A stretch of DNA of 64,000 nt from Myxococcales bacterium (lineage in GTDB: Bacteria > Myxococcota_A > Polyangia > Polyangiales > Polyangiaceae): assembly GCA_016191785.1 (NCBI GenBank), contig JACPVJ010000043.1:1-64000 (forward strand), given 5' to 3'. Both the position numbers and the translations under genes were made by a program. The stretch's first letter is position 1. Each line of letters starts with the position of its first letter. Under the pieces are notes generated by a model. It ran no database searches and was not told where the DNA came from. It saw only the letters and a program-made list of their open reading frames with translations. Positions 28,800 through 36,441 of this stretch are shown one piece after another.

Positions 28800-29393
28800 A
28801 TGAAGAAGAAGTTGAAGAGAGGTTTTACGCTGGTCGAGCTCATGATCGTGGTTGCGATCGTCGGCGTTCTCGCGGCGCTCGCCATCTACGGCGTCCGCAA
28901 GTACATCGCCAACGCCAAGACGGCCGAGGCGCGCAACTCGCTCGGTCAGATCGCCAAGGACGCGGCGGGTGCGTATGCGCGTGAAGGCATGTCCGGCACC
29001 ATCCTGTCGCTCGGCGGCACGGCCGACATCAACAATCGGCTCTGCGCCTCGGCGACCAAGGCGGTTCCGACGGCCACCGCCAAGATTCAGGGCAAGAAGT
29101 ACCAGTCGGATCCGGCCGAGTGGGCGGTGGACGGCAAGACGGTGCACACCGGCTTCGCGTGCCTGAAGTTCCAGATGACGGACCCGCAGTACTACCAGTA
29201 CAACTACGTCCAGGCCGGCGGCACCAACGGCGGCGGCAAGGACGCGGCGTTCACTGCGACGGCCAGTGGTGACTTGAACGGCGACACCGTGATGTCGACC
29301 TTCACCCTCACCGGCAAGGTGCAAGAGGGTGCCAACAAGGCCCTCGAGCTCACCATCGCGCCGAACTTCGTCGAGAGCAATCCCGAGGAATAA
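28800..29393 (+). CDS. pilA: Type IV major pilin (PilA-like)
   Basis: The 197-residue protein has leader MKKKLKRG, cleavage before Phe, then FTLVELMIVVAIVGVLAALA with Glu at +5, the classic type IVa pilin start. The globular domain has two Cys that may form the disulfide loop (NRLCASATK and GFACLKF), and a C-terminal beta region with a GDLNGDTVMS turn. A strong AAGGAG site lies 7 bp before the ATG and a strong terminator follows, suggesting high expression. In myxobacteria PilA forms the retractile pili of social gliding. Confidence 0.9.
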   Translation: MKKKLKRGFTLVELMIVVAIVGVLAALAIYGVRKYIANAKTAEARNSLGQIAKDAAGAYAREGMSGTILSLGGTADINNRLCASATKAVPTATAKIQGKKYQSDPAEWAVDGKTVHTGFACLKFQMTDPQYYQYNYVQAGGTNGGGKDAAFTATASGDLNGDTVMSTFTLTGKVQEGANKALELTIAPNFVESNPEE

Positions 29394-29417
29394 TCCGCGA
29401 CGGTTCGAGTCCGCCGG

Positions 29418-29451
29418 CGCCCGCAGCTCACGCTGCGGGCGTTGGTGTTTT
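29418..29451 (+). terminator. Rho-independent terminator of pilA
   Basis: A perfect 10-bp inverted repeat CGCCCGCAGC-TCAC-GCTGCGGGCG (29418-29441) is followed by TTGGTGTTTT. It lies 25 bp after the pilA stop and ends before the convergent phosphatase-superfamily gene. Confidence 0.85.
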
Positions 29452-29460
29452 GTCAGCCCG

Positions 29461-31578
29461 TCAACGCCCCATGGAGATCGCGCGGCCCACGCGCCAGGAG
29501 CGGTAGGCGTCGACCTCGGTGTCGACCACCTGGCCGAGTCGCTTCCCGTCGCTGGGGCGGGCGATGCGCTCTGCCGGATCGCTGCAGACGTCGAACTCGG
29601 CCTGCCAGCCCTGATCCAGGTCCGAGATCCACTTCTGGCAGCCTTGAATCAGCGCCTGAGTGCGCCGGTCGCTGGACCACTGTTCGGCGAACACCCAGGG
29701 GCGAGGCAACGGGGCGCCGTGGCGCAGGTGGCTCACCAGGCTCTGTCCGTGCCAAGCATAGGTGTAGGGCAGACCGAGGAGCTCGACCAAGGTGGGAACG
29801 ATGTCGACCAGGCCGACCAGTCCGGCCGTCTCGCGCGGCGCGCCGAGGCCGAGCTCGGCCGGCGCGCAGAGCACGAGGGGGACGTGGATCTGCTCGTCGA
29901 ACAGGTTGCTGCCGTGGGTGATGGTGCCGTGCTCTCCGAACGCCTCGCCGTGATCGGCCGTCAGGATCACCACCGCGTTCGCCGGGAGCTCGCGCAGGAA
30001 GCGGGCGAGCTCGCCGTCGATGCCGCGCGCCGTTCGCAGGTAGCCGGCGCGGCCCTCGCCGCCCCGGTACGGCACGTGGAGGTCCATCACGTGAATTCGC
30101 AGGTGTAGTGGGCGTTCGGCGGGAGCCTCGCGCAGGTAGACGCGAGCCTGGGCCAGCGTTGGCTCGACGCTGGGCCACGACGCATCTCCGGTGTCCGGCA
30201 GGGTGCGGCCGAGCTCGTGCCCCGTGAGGAAGTAGAGGTTCGCGAGCGGGAATGCCGGGAACACCACGTAGGTGGCGAACCCGGCGGCGGCCAGCATCGC
30301 CGCCAGGGTGGGCGGGGTGGACAGGACCTTCCGCTTCGGATCGGCATACGCGACCAAGATCTCGTCGCCGTCTTGCACGTGCCGGGGGTACATGCCGGTG
30401 TGGAGCGACACCAGCGAATCGCCGGTCCCGTTCGACTGGCTGCGGGCGTTCGTGAAGCGATGACACTGCTCCGCCCACGCGCGGGTCTGGGGCAGTACCG
30501 ATGCGTCCTGGAACACGTCGTGTCGCAAGCCGTCCACCGTGATCAGGACCACCGCGGGCATCGGCGATCGGGGCTCGGACTTGGCCCGCTGCGCCCGCGG
30601 GCTGGTCGGGCCGACCTGCTGCATGGTTTCCTCGAGCGAGCCGTCGCGGCCGCTGCAGTTCTGATCGACCCCGTCGTCGGGCAGGTCGACCAGCGCGGGG
30701 CTCCGGGTCGGATCGAAGTCGTCGCAATCGAGCCCGAACATCGCCGAAGCGCCGTCGCCGTCCAGGTCCGTGAGCCGTCCGAGCGCGAGCAGGGACAGGT
30801 TGCCGAACGGGGTGTGGTTCGAGGAAAAGCGGCGGAGCGTCGCGCGACTCGTGTCTTGCCACAGCCCCACGGCTGCGAACGCCGCGACGCCCCAGAGGCC
30901 CCGGGCCGGCAGCCGCCGAGCCCACCCGTCCCCGTGGGCGACCACCGCGATCGCGGCCAGGGCGGCGATCGCCCCCGCGACGGGCTTTCCCATCACCGTG
31001 GCGAGCACGCAACACGCCGCGGCGATGGCGAGCAACCAGCCGACTCGGCCCCACGGATTGGGGTTGGATGGTGGCGTGTGTTTGCGCGCCCGAGCCCACG
31101 CCAGCTCGAAAGCGAAGTGCAGTGGCAGCGCCGCGCAAGCGAAGGTCGCGCCGGAGTGCCAGTGGAGCTGGTACTGACGGCCGACCGTCCGGGCCAAGAC
31201 CACGGTGACGATGCCGTAGGTCGCCGCGGCGCGAAGCAGCAGCGGCGGCGCGCACAGCGTCGCCAGCCAGCGCGCGGCGAGGGGTGCCACGTGCTCTCGG
31301 ACCCGGGGTGCTCGCCCGGCGGCGACCAGCAAGAGGTCGAACAGCATCAGGGCGGGCGCCAGCGTCAGAAGGCGCGCGGTGCGGGTCCAGAGCTCCCAGA
31401 GCGCGCTGCCGACGTCGGGAAACGACGCGGTTCCCAGCACGGTCCGGATCAGCGTCTCGAGCCCCGCGAGGCCGATCAGCAGCGCCGCCGACTGGCTCCC
31501 GCTTTGGCGCACGCTCTGCCAAACCGACTCGGGCTCGGACTCCGGCGGCTCGGACTCGATCGGTCGCTCGTCGTTCAT
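29461..31578 (-). CDS. Membrane-anchored alkaline-phosphatase-superfamily (sulfatase-like) protein
   Basis: The 705-residue protein has about five hydrophobic segments at residues 30-250. A short Asp-rich motif follows (DLDGDGASAMFGLDCDDFDP, then DGVDQNCSG) of putative metal-binding type, and then a sulfatase-fold domain. Metal motifs are VVLITVDGLRHD, the HVMDLHVPYRG segment and LTADHGEAFGEHG. The nucleophile position (QSNGTGDSLVSLHTGMYP) offers Thr/Ser rather than the CxPSR of true sulfatases, so it more likely resembles LtaS/phosphoethanolamine-transferase-type enzymes facing the periplasm. A paralogue with the same architecture lies at 59485-61608. It is divergent from the pilin-like gene. 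Confidence 0.8.
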   Translation of the reverse strand: MNDERPIESEPPESEPESVWQSVRQSGSQSAALLIGLAGLETLIRTVLGTASFPDVGSALWELWTRTARLLTLAPALMLFDLLLVAAGRAPRVREHVAPLAARWLATLCAPPLLLRAAATYGIVTVVLARTVGRQYQLHWHSGATFACAALPLHFAFELAWARARKHTPPSNPNPWGRVGWLLAIAAACCVLATVMGKPVAGAIAALAAIAVVAHGDGWARRLPARGLWGVAAFAAVGLWQDTSRATLRRFSSNHTPFGNLSLLALGRLTDLDGDGASAMFGLDCDDFDPTRSPALVDLPDDGVDQNCSGRDGSLEETMQQVGPTSPRAQRAKSEPRSPMPAVVLITVDGLRHDVFQDASVLPQTRAWAEQCHRFTNARSQSNGTGDSLVSLHTGMYPRHVQDGDEILVAYADPKRKVLSTPPTLAAMLAAAGFATYVVFPAFPLANLYFLTGHELGRTLPDTGDASWPSVEPTLAQARVYLREAPAERPLHLRIHVMDLHVPYRGGEGRAGYLRTARGIDGELARFLRELPANAVVILTADHGEAFGEHGTITHGSNLFDEQIHVPLVLCAPAELGLGAPRETAGLVGLVDIVPTLVELLGLPYTYAWHGQSLVSHLRHGAPLPRPWVFAEQWSSDRRTQALIQGCQKWISDLDQGWQAEFDVCSDPAERIARPSDGKRLGQVVDTEVDAYRSWRVGRAISMGR

Positions 31579-31673
31579 CGGTGTGCGCCGGCGGCGAGCC
31601 TAGCTCAGCGCTGCGACCGGACGCGACACTCTCCCTTGTGCCCCGAGGTTGATTCGGGCAGTTTCGAGCGGTC

Positions 31674-32159
31674 GTGCGCTCTGTCACCCCTTTGGAGGCC
31701 GCGGTCGCGGTCGCGGTCGCGGGTGCGGTCTTGGCCACGGCGCTGCCGGCGTTCGTTCGAAACCTGCACGCCTCGAAGCTGGTCGAGCCGATCGACGGGC
31801 TCGGGCGCATCGCGACGCGAGCGACCGCGCTCGCGGCGGGCCGCCCCGTCGAGTCGGCATATCCCGAGAGCGTGCCGCTCACGCCGGCACAGGTGCCCGC
31901 CGGGGTCCGGGTCACCGACCCACCGGGCACGTGGGAGCATCCGACGTGGCGCGCGCTCGAGTTCGGCTTCACCGTTCCCCACTCGTTCAGCTTCGCCTTC
32001 GAGAGCGGGGGGAGCCCCGAGCAGGCGGCCTTCCGTGCGCGTGCCCACGGCGACCTCGACGGCGATGGTAGCCTGAGCGAGCTCAGCATATCCGGGCAGT
32101 CTCGCGCGGGCTCCGAGCCCACCGTCTCCCCCATGGAGCTCTATCGTGAAGTCGAGTGA
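31674..32159 (+). CDS. Degenerate pilin-like protein
   Basis: The 161-residue protein starts at GTG 31674 with MRSVTPLEAAVAVAVAGAVL, mirroring the pilin N-terminus: a one-turn basic start, a Thr-Pro-Leu-Glu in place of Phe-Thr-Leu-Val-Glu, and a hydrophobic helix. The Gly cleavage residue is missing, so prepilin peptidase processing is doubtful. The body has LEFGFTVP and ARAHGDLDGDGSLSELSI, recalling the GDLNGD turn of PilA. It overlaps the next gene by 14 bp. It may be a minor pseudopilin-like anchor or a remnant. Confidence 0.6.
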   Translation: MRSVTPLEAAVAVAVAGAVLATALPAFVRNLHASKLVEPIDGLGRIATRATALAAGRPVESAYPESVPLTPAQVPAGVRVTDPPGTWEHPTWRALEFGFTVPHSFSFAFESGGSPEQAAFRARAHGDLDGDGSLSELSISGQSRAGSEPTVSPMELYREVE

Positions 32160-33096
32160 GCGTTCGCGGTCGCCGCGTGGCGCGGGGCGTAGCGAGACGC
32201 TCGTCGCGGTCGCGGTGATGCTGGCCGCTGCGGTGCTGGTCGGGGCCTCGCGCCCGCGACTGGCCGCGCGGTTCCACGACTTGGCGGTGGGGAGCGACGT
32301 CTACGCGCTGCCCAGCCCCGACCGGGCCGCGGTGCTCAGCCTGGGCTGGCGCTCGGCCCTGGCGGACCTCCTCTTTTCGCACGTCCTCGTGTCCTACGGG
32401 ATCCACATCCAAGAGAAGCGACGCTTCGAGTTCGCCGCGAGTTACCTGGACACGGTGGTCGAGCTCGACCCGAAGTTCCGCGCCCCCTATCGATACGCCG
32501 ACACGATCCTGACACTGGGCTCGGTGAAGCCCCGGGCCGAGGACTGGAATCGCGCTCGGAAGCTCCTCGAGCGCGGGATGCAAGAGTTCCCCTTCGACGC
32601 CGAGCTCTGGACCCAAGCCGGGCAGTTCATGGCGTACCTGGCGCCGGGCTCGCTCGAGGACGACGCGACCAAGCAAGAGTGGCGCATCGAGGGGGCGCGG
32701 CGCATGGCACGGGCGTGCGAGCTGATCGGGCTGAACGAGAACGTCCCGTTCCACTGCATCACGGCCGCGACCATCCTCTCCAAAGCGGGTGAGCGCGAAG
32801 CGACGATTCAGTTCTTGGAACGCGTGCTGACGGTCGTCGACAACGAAGACGTGCGGGGAATCGCGCTGTCGTACCTGCAGAAGACCGTCGACGACAGCGT
32901 CCGCGACCGCGTGCAGTGGCGATCGGAGCGCTTCATCGACGTCTGGCGTTCGGACCTGTCCTACGTGAGCAAAGAGGCGCTCCTGGTGGCCGGCCCGCCC
33001 CTGGACGTCGCGCGCTGCTCGGGGCGCGGCCCCGAGCGCGTGCCGGGGTGCTTCGTCACCTGGAGAGCGTGGGGCGAACAGAGCGGGCGCAGGTAG
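32146..33096 (+). CDS. Membrane-anchored TPR-like protein
   Basis: The 316-residue protein starts at GTG 32146, overlapping the upstream pilin-like gene. It has one N-terminal transmembrane helix (LVAVAVMLAAAVLVGA). A helical region follows with TPR-like repeats (FAASYLDTVVELDPKFRAPY; ARKLLERGMQEFPFDAELW; ARACELIGLNENVPFHC). Such proteins scaffold pilus or envelope complexes. The stop is 3 bp before the next gene, so this, the pilin-like gene and the spermidine-synthase-like gene form one operon. Confidence 0.7.
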   Translation: MKSSERSRSPRGAGRSETLVAVAVMLAAAVLVGASRPRLAARFHDLAVGSDVYALPSPDRAAVLSLGWRSALADLLFSHVLVSYGIHIQEKRRFEFAASYLDTVVELDPKFRAPYRYADTILTLGSVKPRAEDWNRARKLLERGMQEFPFDAELWTQAGQFMAYLAPGSLEDDATKQEWRIEGARRMARACELIGLNENVPFHCITAATILSKAGEREATIQFLERVLTVVDNEDVRGIALSYLQKTVDDSVRDRVQWRSERFIDVWRSDLSYVSKEALLVAGPPLDVARCSGRGPERVPGCFVTWRAWGEQSGRR

Positions 33097-33099
33097 CTC

Positions 33100-36000
33100 A
33101 TGAAGCCAATCACCAAGTCGATCACACCCCGGGTTGCGACCTTCCTCTTCGGCTCGGGTCTCGCGGCGCTGGTCTATCAGACCGCCTGGGAGCGCATGCT
33201 GCGGCTGGTCTTCGGAGCTTCGACGGCAGCGTCGTCGGCGGTGCTCGCCATCTTCTTGGGCGGGCTGGGTCTGGGTGGGGCGTGGCTCGGCAAGCGGGCC
33301 GAGGCCCACCCGCGGCCGCTGCTTCTGTACGGCAACTTCGAGGTGGGGGTGGCGCTGTCCGCAGCCGCCACTCCTTTCTTGGTCGACCTCGCCGCTCGCC
33401 TCTACTGGGGCATGGGCGGCGTCGGCGCCCTCGGCTCGGGGGGCGCGACGCTGGTGCGCTTGCTGCTGTCGGCGCTCGTGCTCGGGCCGTCGGTGGTGTT
33501 GATGGGGGGGACGCTGCCGGCCGCGGCGCGCGCCGTGGAGAGCGACGAAGATGTCTCGCGCGGGCAGCTCGCGACCCTCTACGCGGCCAACACCGCCGGC
33601 GCGGTCGCCGGGGCGCTGTTCGGCACTTTCGTGCTGTTCGAGTTGTTCGGAATGCGCCTCGCCCTGTGGGTCGCGGTGCTCCTCAACCTGCTGGTGGCGA
33701 TGCTCGCGCGGTACTCCGGCAGTCGGCTTGCGCCGATTCCGGTCGCGGCGCGCTCCGACCGCGAGCACGACGCCGAGCACACGCCTTCGGAGAAAAGCTC
33801 ACTGTCCTCCAAGGCCGTGTACGCCGCGGCCGCGGTGGTCGGGTTCGCCTTCCTCGGGCTCGAGATCGTCTGGTACCGGATGCTCGGTCCGATTCTCGGT
33901 GGCTCGAGCTTCACCTTCGGGCTCATCCTCGCGGTCGCGCTGGCGGGCATCGGCATCGGCAGCTTCGTCTACACCCGCCGCAGAGGGGACCAGCCCGCCA
34001 CGCTTTCGCTCCTTGCGTTCACCGTGGCGCTCGAAGCCGGCTGCGCCCTGTTCCCGCTCGTGCTCGGGGACAACGTCGGCATGTTCGCGGCCTACACCCG
34101 TCAGATGGCGAGCCTGGGCTTTTCGGCGCTGGTCGCCACGTGGGTGGCGATCGCCAGCGTCGTGGTGCTCCCCGCGGCGATCGTCGCCGGCTACCAGTTC
34201 CCGGTGCTGTTCGCCCTTCTGGGCGCGGGTCGCGCGCGCGTTGCACGACAAGTTGGCCTCACCTACGCGTTCAACACCGCCGGGTCCATTCTCGGGTCAC
34301 TGGTGGTGGGCTTCGCCCTTCTCCCGCGGTTCGGCGCCATCGGCGTCTGGAAGCTGATGGGCGCGGTGCTCGTGGCGCTGGCCGTCGCGCTGCTCGTCCT
34401 CGACTTCCGCGCGGCCGCCGCGCGCTGGTTGTCCCGCGCGCGCTGGGCCGTCGTTGCGAGCGCGCTCGCGGGGTGGATGCTCACCGCACCGGGCCCATCG
34501 GCGGTGACGCGCCATACGCCGATCGGGGCGGGTCGGGTCGATCTCTCCGGCCTCGACAAGAACGGTGTCCGGGAGTGGAACCACCGCACGCGACTTCGTG
34601 TCCTGTGGGAACGCGACGGCGTCGAGAGCAGCCTGGGGGTGACCCACGGCAACGGCCTGATCTTCCTGGTCAGCGGCAAGGCGGACGGAGCGGTGTACGG
34701 GGACCGCGGGACCCAGGCGCTCTTGGGGATGATCCCTGCGGTCTTGCACGACGGGGTCAAGAGCGCGTTCGTGCTCGGACTCGGCACGGGCATGACCGCT
34801 GGCTGGCTGGCGACGGTCCCCGGCGTCGAACGAGTCGACGTTGCCGAGCTCGAGCCGGCGATCCTCGAGGTCGCGCGCGCGGCGTCCTTGGCCAATCAGA
34901 ACGTGCTCGACCGTCCCAACGTACACGTGTTCCTGGGCGACGGGCGCGAGTTCTTGCTGACCCACGACCGGAAGTACGACCTCTTGGTCAGCGAGCCGAG
35001 CAACCCCTACCGCGCCGGAGTCGCCTCGCTCTTCACGCACGAGTTTTACACCGCCGCGGCGCGGCGGATGAATCCGGGCGGCATCTTCGCCCAATGGGTG
35101 CAAGGCTACGAGATCGACGTCCAGACCCTGCGCATGGTGCTGGTGACGTTGCGCACGGTGTTCCCGCAGGTCGAGGCCTGGCAGACCCAGGGCGGCGACA
35201 TGCTGCTCTTGGCGTCGAAGGAGCCGCGCGTGATCGACGTCGGGCGGCTCCGGGACCGACTGCGCATCGAGCCGTATCGCACGGTGTTCCCCCGCACCGG
35301 CCTGGTCGGCGATGCCGAGGGCGTGCTGTCGCGCTTCCTGGCGAGCGACACCCTGGTTCGCGCCATCGGTGAGTCGGTGCCCGCGCCCGTCAACACCGAC
35401 GACGACAACGTGCTCGAATACGCGTTCGCGCGGCAGGTGGGTTCCGGGGGCGGGGCGATCCCCGTGCAGCTGGCGACCCTGACGCAAGCGCGCGGCATGG
35501 CACGGCCAGAGGTCGCCGGTCTCGTCGACTGGAAGCGGGTCGACGAATTGCGGCGGCGAGCGTGGCTCGTGAGCGGGGGCGGCGGCGCGCCCGATCTGCC
35601 GTTGCCGGACGAGGGCGTGCGAGCTCGCGCCAGGGCCTTCGAGGCCGGTTGTCAGGGCGATCTGGTGCGGGCAGGCCGGCTCTGGAGCCAACAGACCGAT
35701 CTGGCTCCGCGGGACGTCATCGAGAAGTACGTGCTCGGTCAGATCGCGGCGCAGCGCAGGGAAGAGCGGGCGCTGGCCCTCGCGAGCGAGCTCGAAGGCG
35801 ACGGTTTCGTGGCCGAGGCGCGCACCATCCGCGGGCGCTACCTGGCGGCGCTCGGCAAGAAGTCGGAGGCCATCGACGAGCTGCTCTCGGCGATCGCCGA
35901 GCTCAGGAAGTCGGCGCTGCCGCTGTGCGATACGAACCGTCAAGCCGTCGAGCTGTTGCTGATGGTCGCGCGTGGGGACCCCGCGCTGGCTGGCAAGGCC

Positions 36001-36441
36001 GCACGAGGCCTGCTCGAGGGGCCGCTCGCCGTCTACAACTACGAAGATCGGCGGAACGAGGTCGCCCAGCAGCTCGCGTTCAAGTCGACGGACAGCGCTC
36101 TGTGTGTCGCCGCGCTGGGACGGAACCTGGAGCTCCCCTGGTGGCAGCTACCGTTCCTGGCAGCGCGCGCCGAGTGCCTCGAGAAGGCGAACCACCCCCT
36201 CGCGGGTCGGGCTCGCGCCGAGATGGCCGAGTGGGTGGGGAACTCGCTCGGCGACATTGGCGCAGGGTTGGTCCTGCCGGCCCCGGTGCTGCCCGCCGGT
36301 CCCACGGACGATTCCCAGGACGCCGGGGTGATCGCCCCGGTCGCGGACGACGCAGGGTCGGTCTCCGAGGCTTCTGCCCCGACCTCGACCGACGCCGCGC
36401 CGGATGCCGCACCGCCTGCCGCCGACGCGAGCCGAGACTGA
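33100..36441 (+). CDS. Polytopic spermidine-synthase-like fusion with C-terminal TPR-like region
   Basis: The 1113-residue protein has an N-terminal membrane domain with about eleven helices (FLFGSGLAALVYQTAWERML is characteristic of membrane-bound spermidine-synthase homologues). A SAM-binding Rossmann domain follows at about 490-740, with VDVAELEPAILEVAR, HVFLGDGREFL and YDLLVSEPSNPYRAG. A helical TPR-like tail ends in an Ala/Asp/Ser-rich stretch. Soluble spermidine synthases transfer aminopropyl groups; membrane fusions of this kind are common in Myxococcota and Planctomycetes but their substrates are not established. It follows the TPR gene by 3 bp. Confidence 0.8.
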   Translation: MKPITKSITPRVATFLFGSGLAALVYQTAWERMLRLVFGASTAASSAVLAIFLGGLGLGGAWLGKRAEAHPRPLLLYGNFEVGVALSAAATPFLVDLAARLYWGMGGVGALGSGGATLVRLLLSALVLGPSVVLMGGTLPAAARAVESDEDVSRGQLATLYAANTAGAVAGALFGTFVLFELFGMRLALWVAVLLNLLVAMLARYSGSRLAPIPVAARSDREHDAEHTPSEKSSLSSKAVYAAAAVVGFAFLGLEIVWYRMLGPILGGSSFTFGLILAVALAGIGIGSFVYTRRRGDQPATLSLLAFTVALEAGCALFPLVLGDNVGMFAAYTRQMASLGFSALVATWVAIASVVVLPAAIVAGYQFPVLFALLGAGRARVARQVGLTYAFNTAGSILGSLVVGFALLPRFGAIGVWKLMGAVLVALAVALLVLDFRAAAARWLSRARWAVVASALAGWMLTAPGPSAVTRHTPIGAGRVDLSGLDKNGVREWNHRTRLRVLWERDGVESSLGVTHGNGLIFLVSGKADGAVYGDRGTQALLGMIPAVLHDGVKSAFVLGLGTGMTAGWLATVPGVERVDVAELEPAILEVARAASLANQNVLDRPNVHVFLGDGREFLLTHDRKYDLLVSEPSNPYRAGVASLFTHEFYTAAARRMNPGGIFAQWVQGYEIDVQTLRMVLVTLRTVFPQVEAWQTQGGDMLLLASKEPRVIDVGRLRDRLRIEPYRTVFPRTGLVGDAEGVLSRFLASDTLVRAIGESVPAPVNTDDDNVLEYAFARQVGSGGGAIPVQLATLTQARGMARPEVAGLVDWKRVDELRRRAWLVSGGGGAPDLPLPDEGVRARARAFEAGCQGDLVRAGRLWSQQTDLAPRDVIEKYVLGQIAAQRREERALALASELEGDGFVAEARTIRGRYLAALGKKSEAIDELLSAIAELRKSALPLCDTNRQAVELLLMVARGDPALAGKAARGLLEGPLAVYNYEDRRNEVAQQLAFKSTDSALCVAALGRNLELPWWQLPFLAARAECLEKANHPLAGRARAEMAEWVGNSLGDIGAGLVLPAPVLPAGPTDDSQDAGVIAPVADDAGSVSEASAPTSTDAAPDAAPPAADASRD

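Noticed and set aside
29461..31578. True sulfatase
   Set aside because: There is no CxPSR or SxPSR motif for formylglycine formation; the position is Thr/Ser-rich.
29453..32134. A minus-strand frame extending far beyond the sulfatase-like protein
   Set aside because: It is in a different frame, lacks the conserved motifs and runs across the opposite-strand pilin-like gene.
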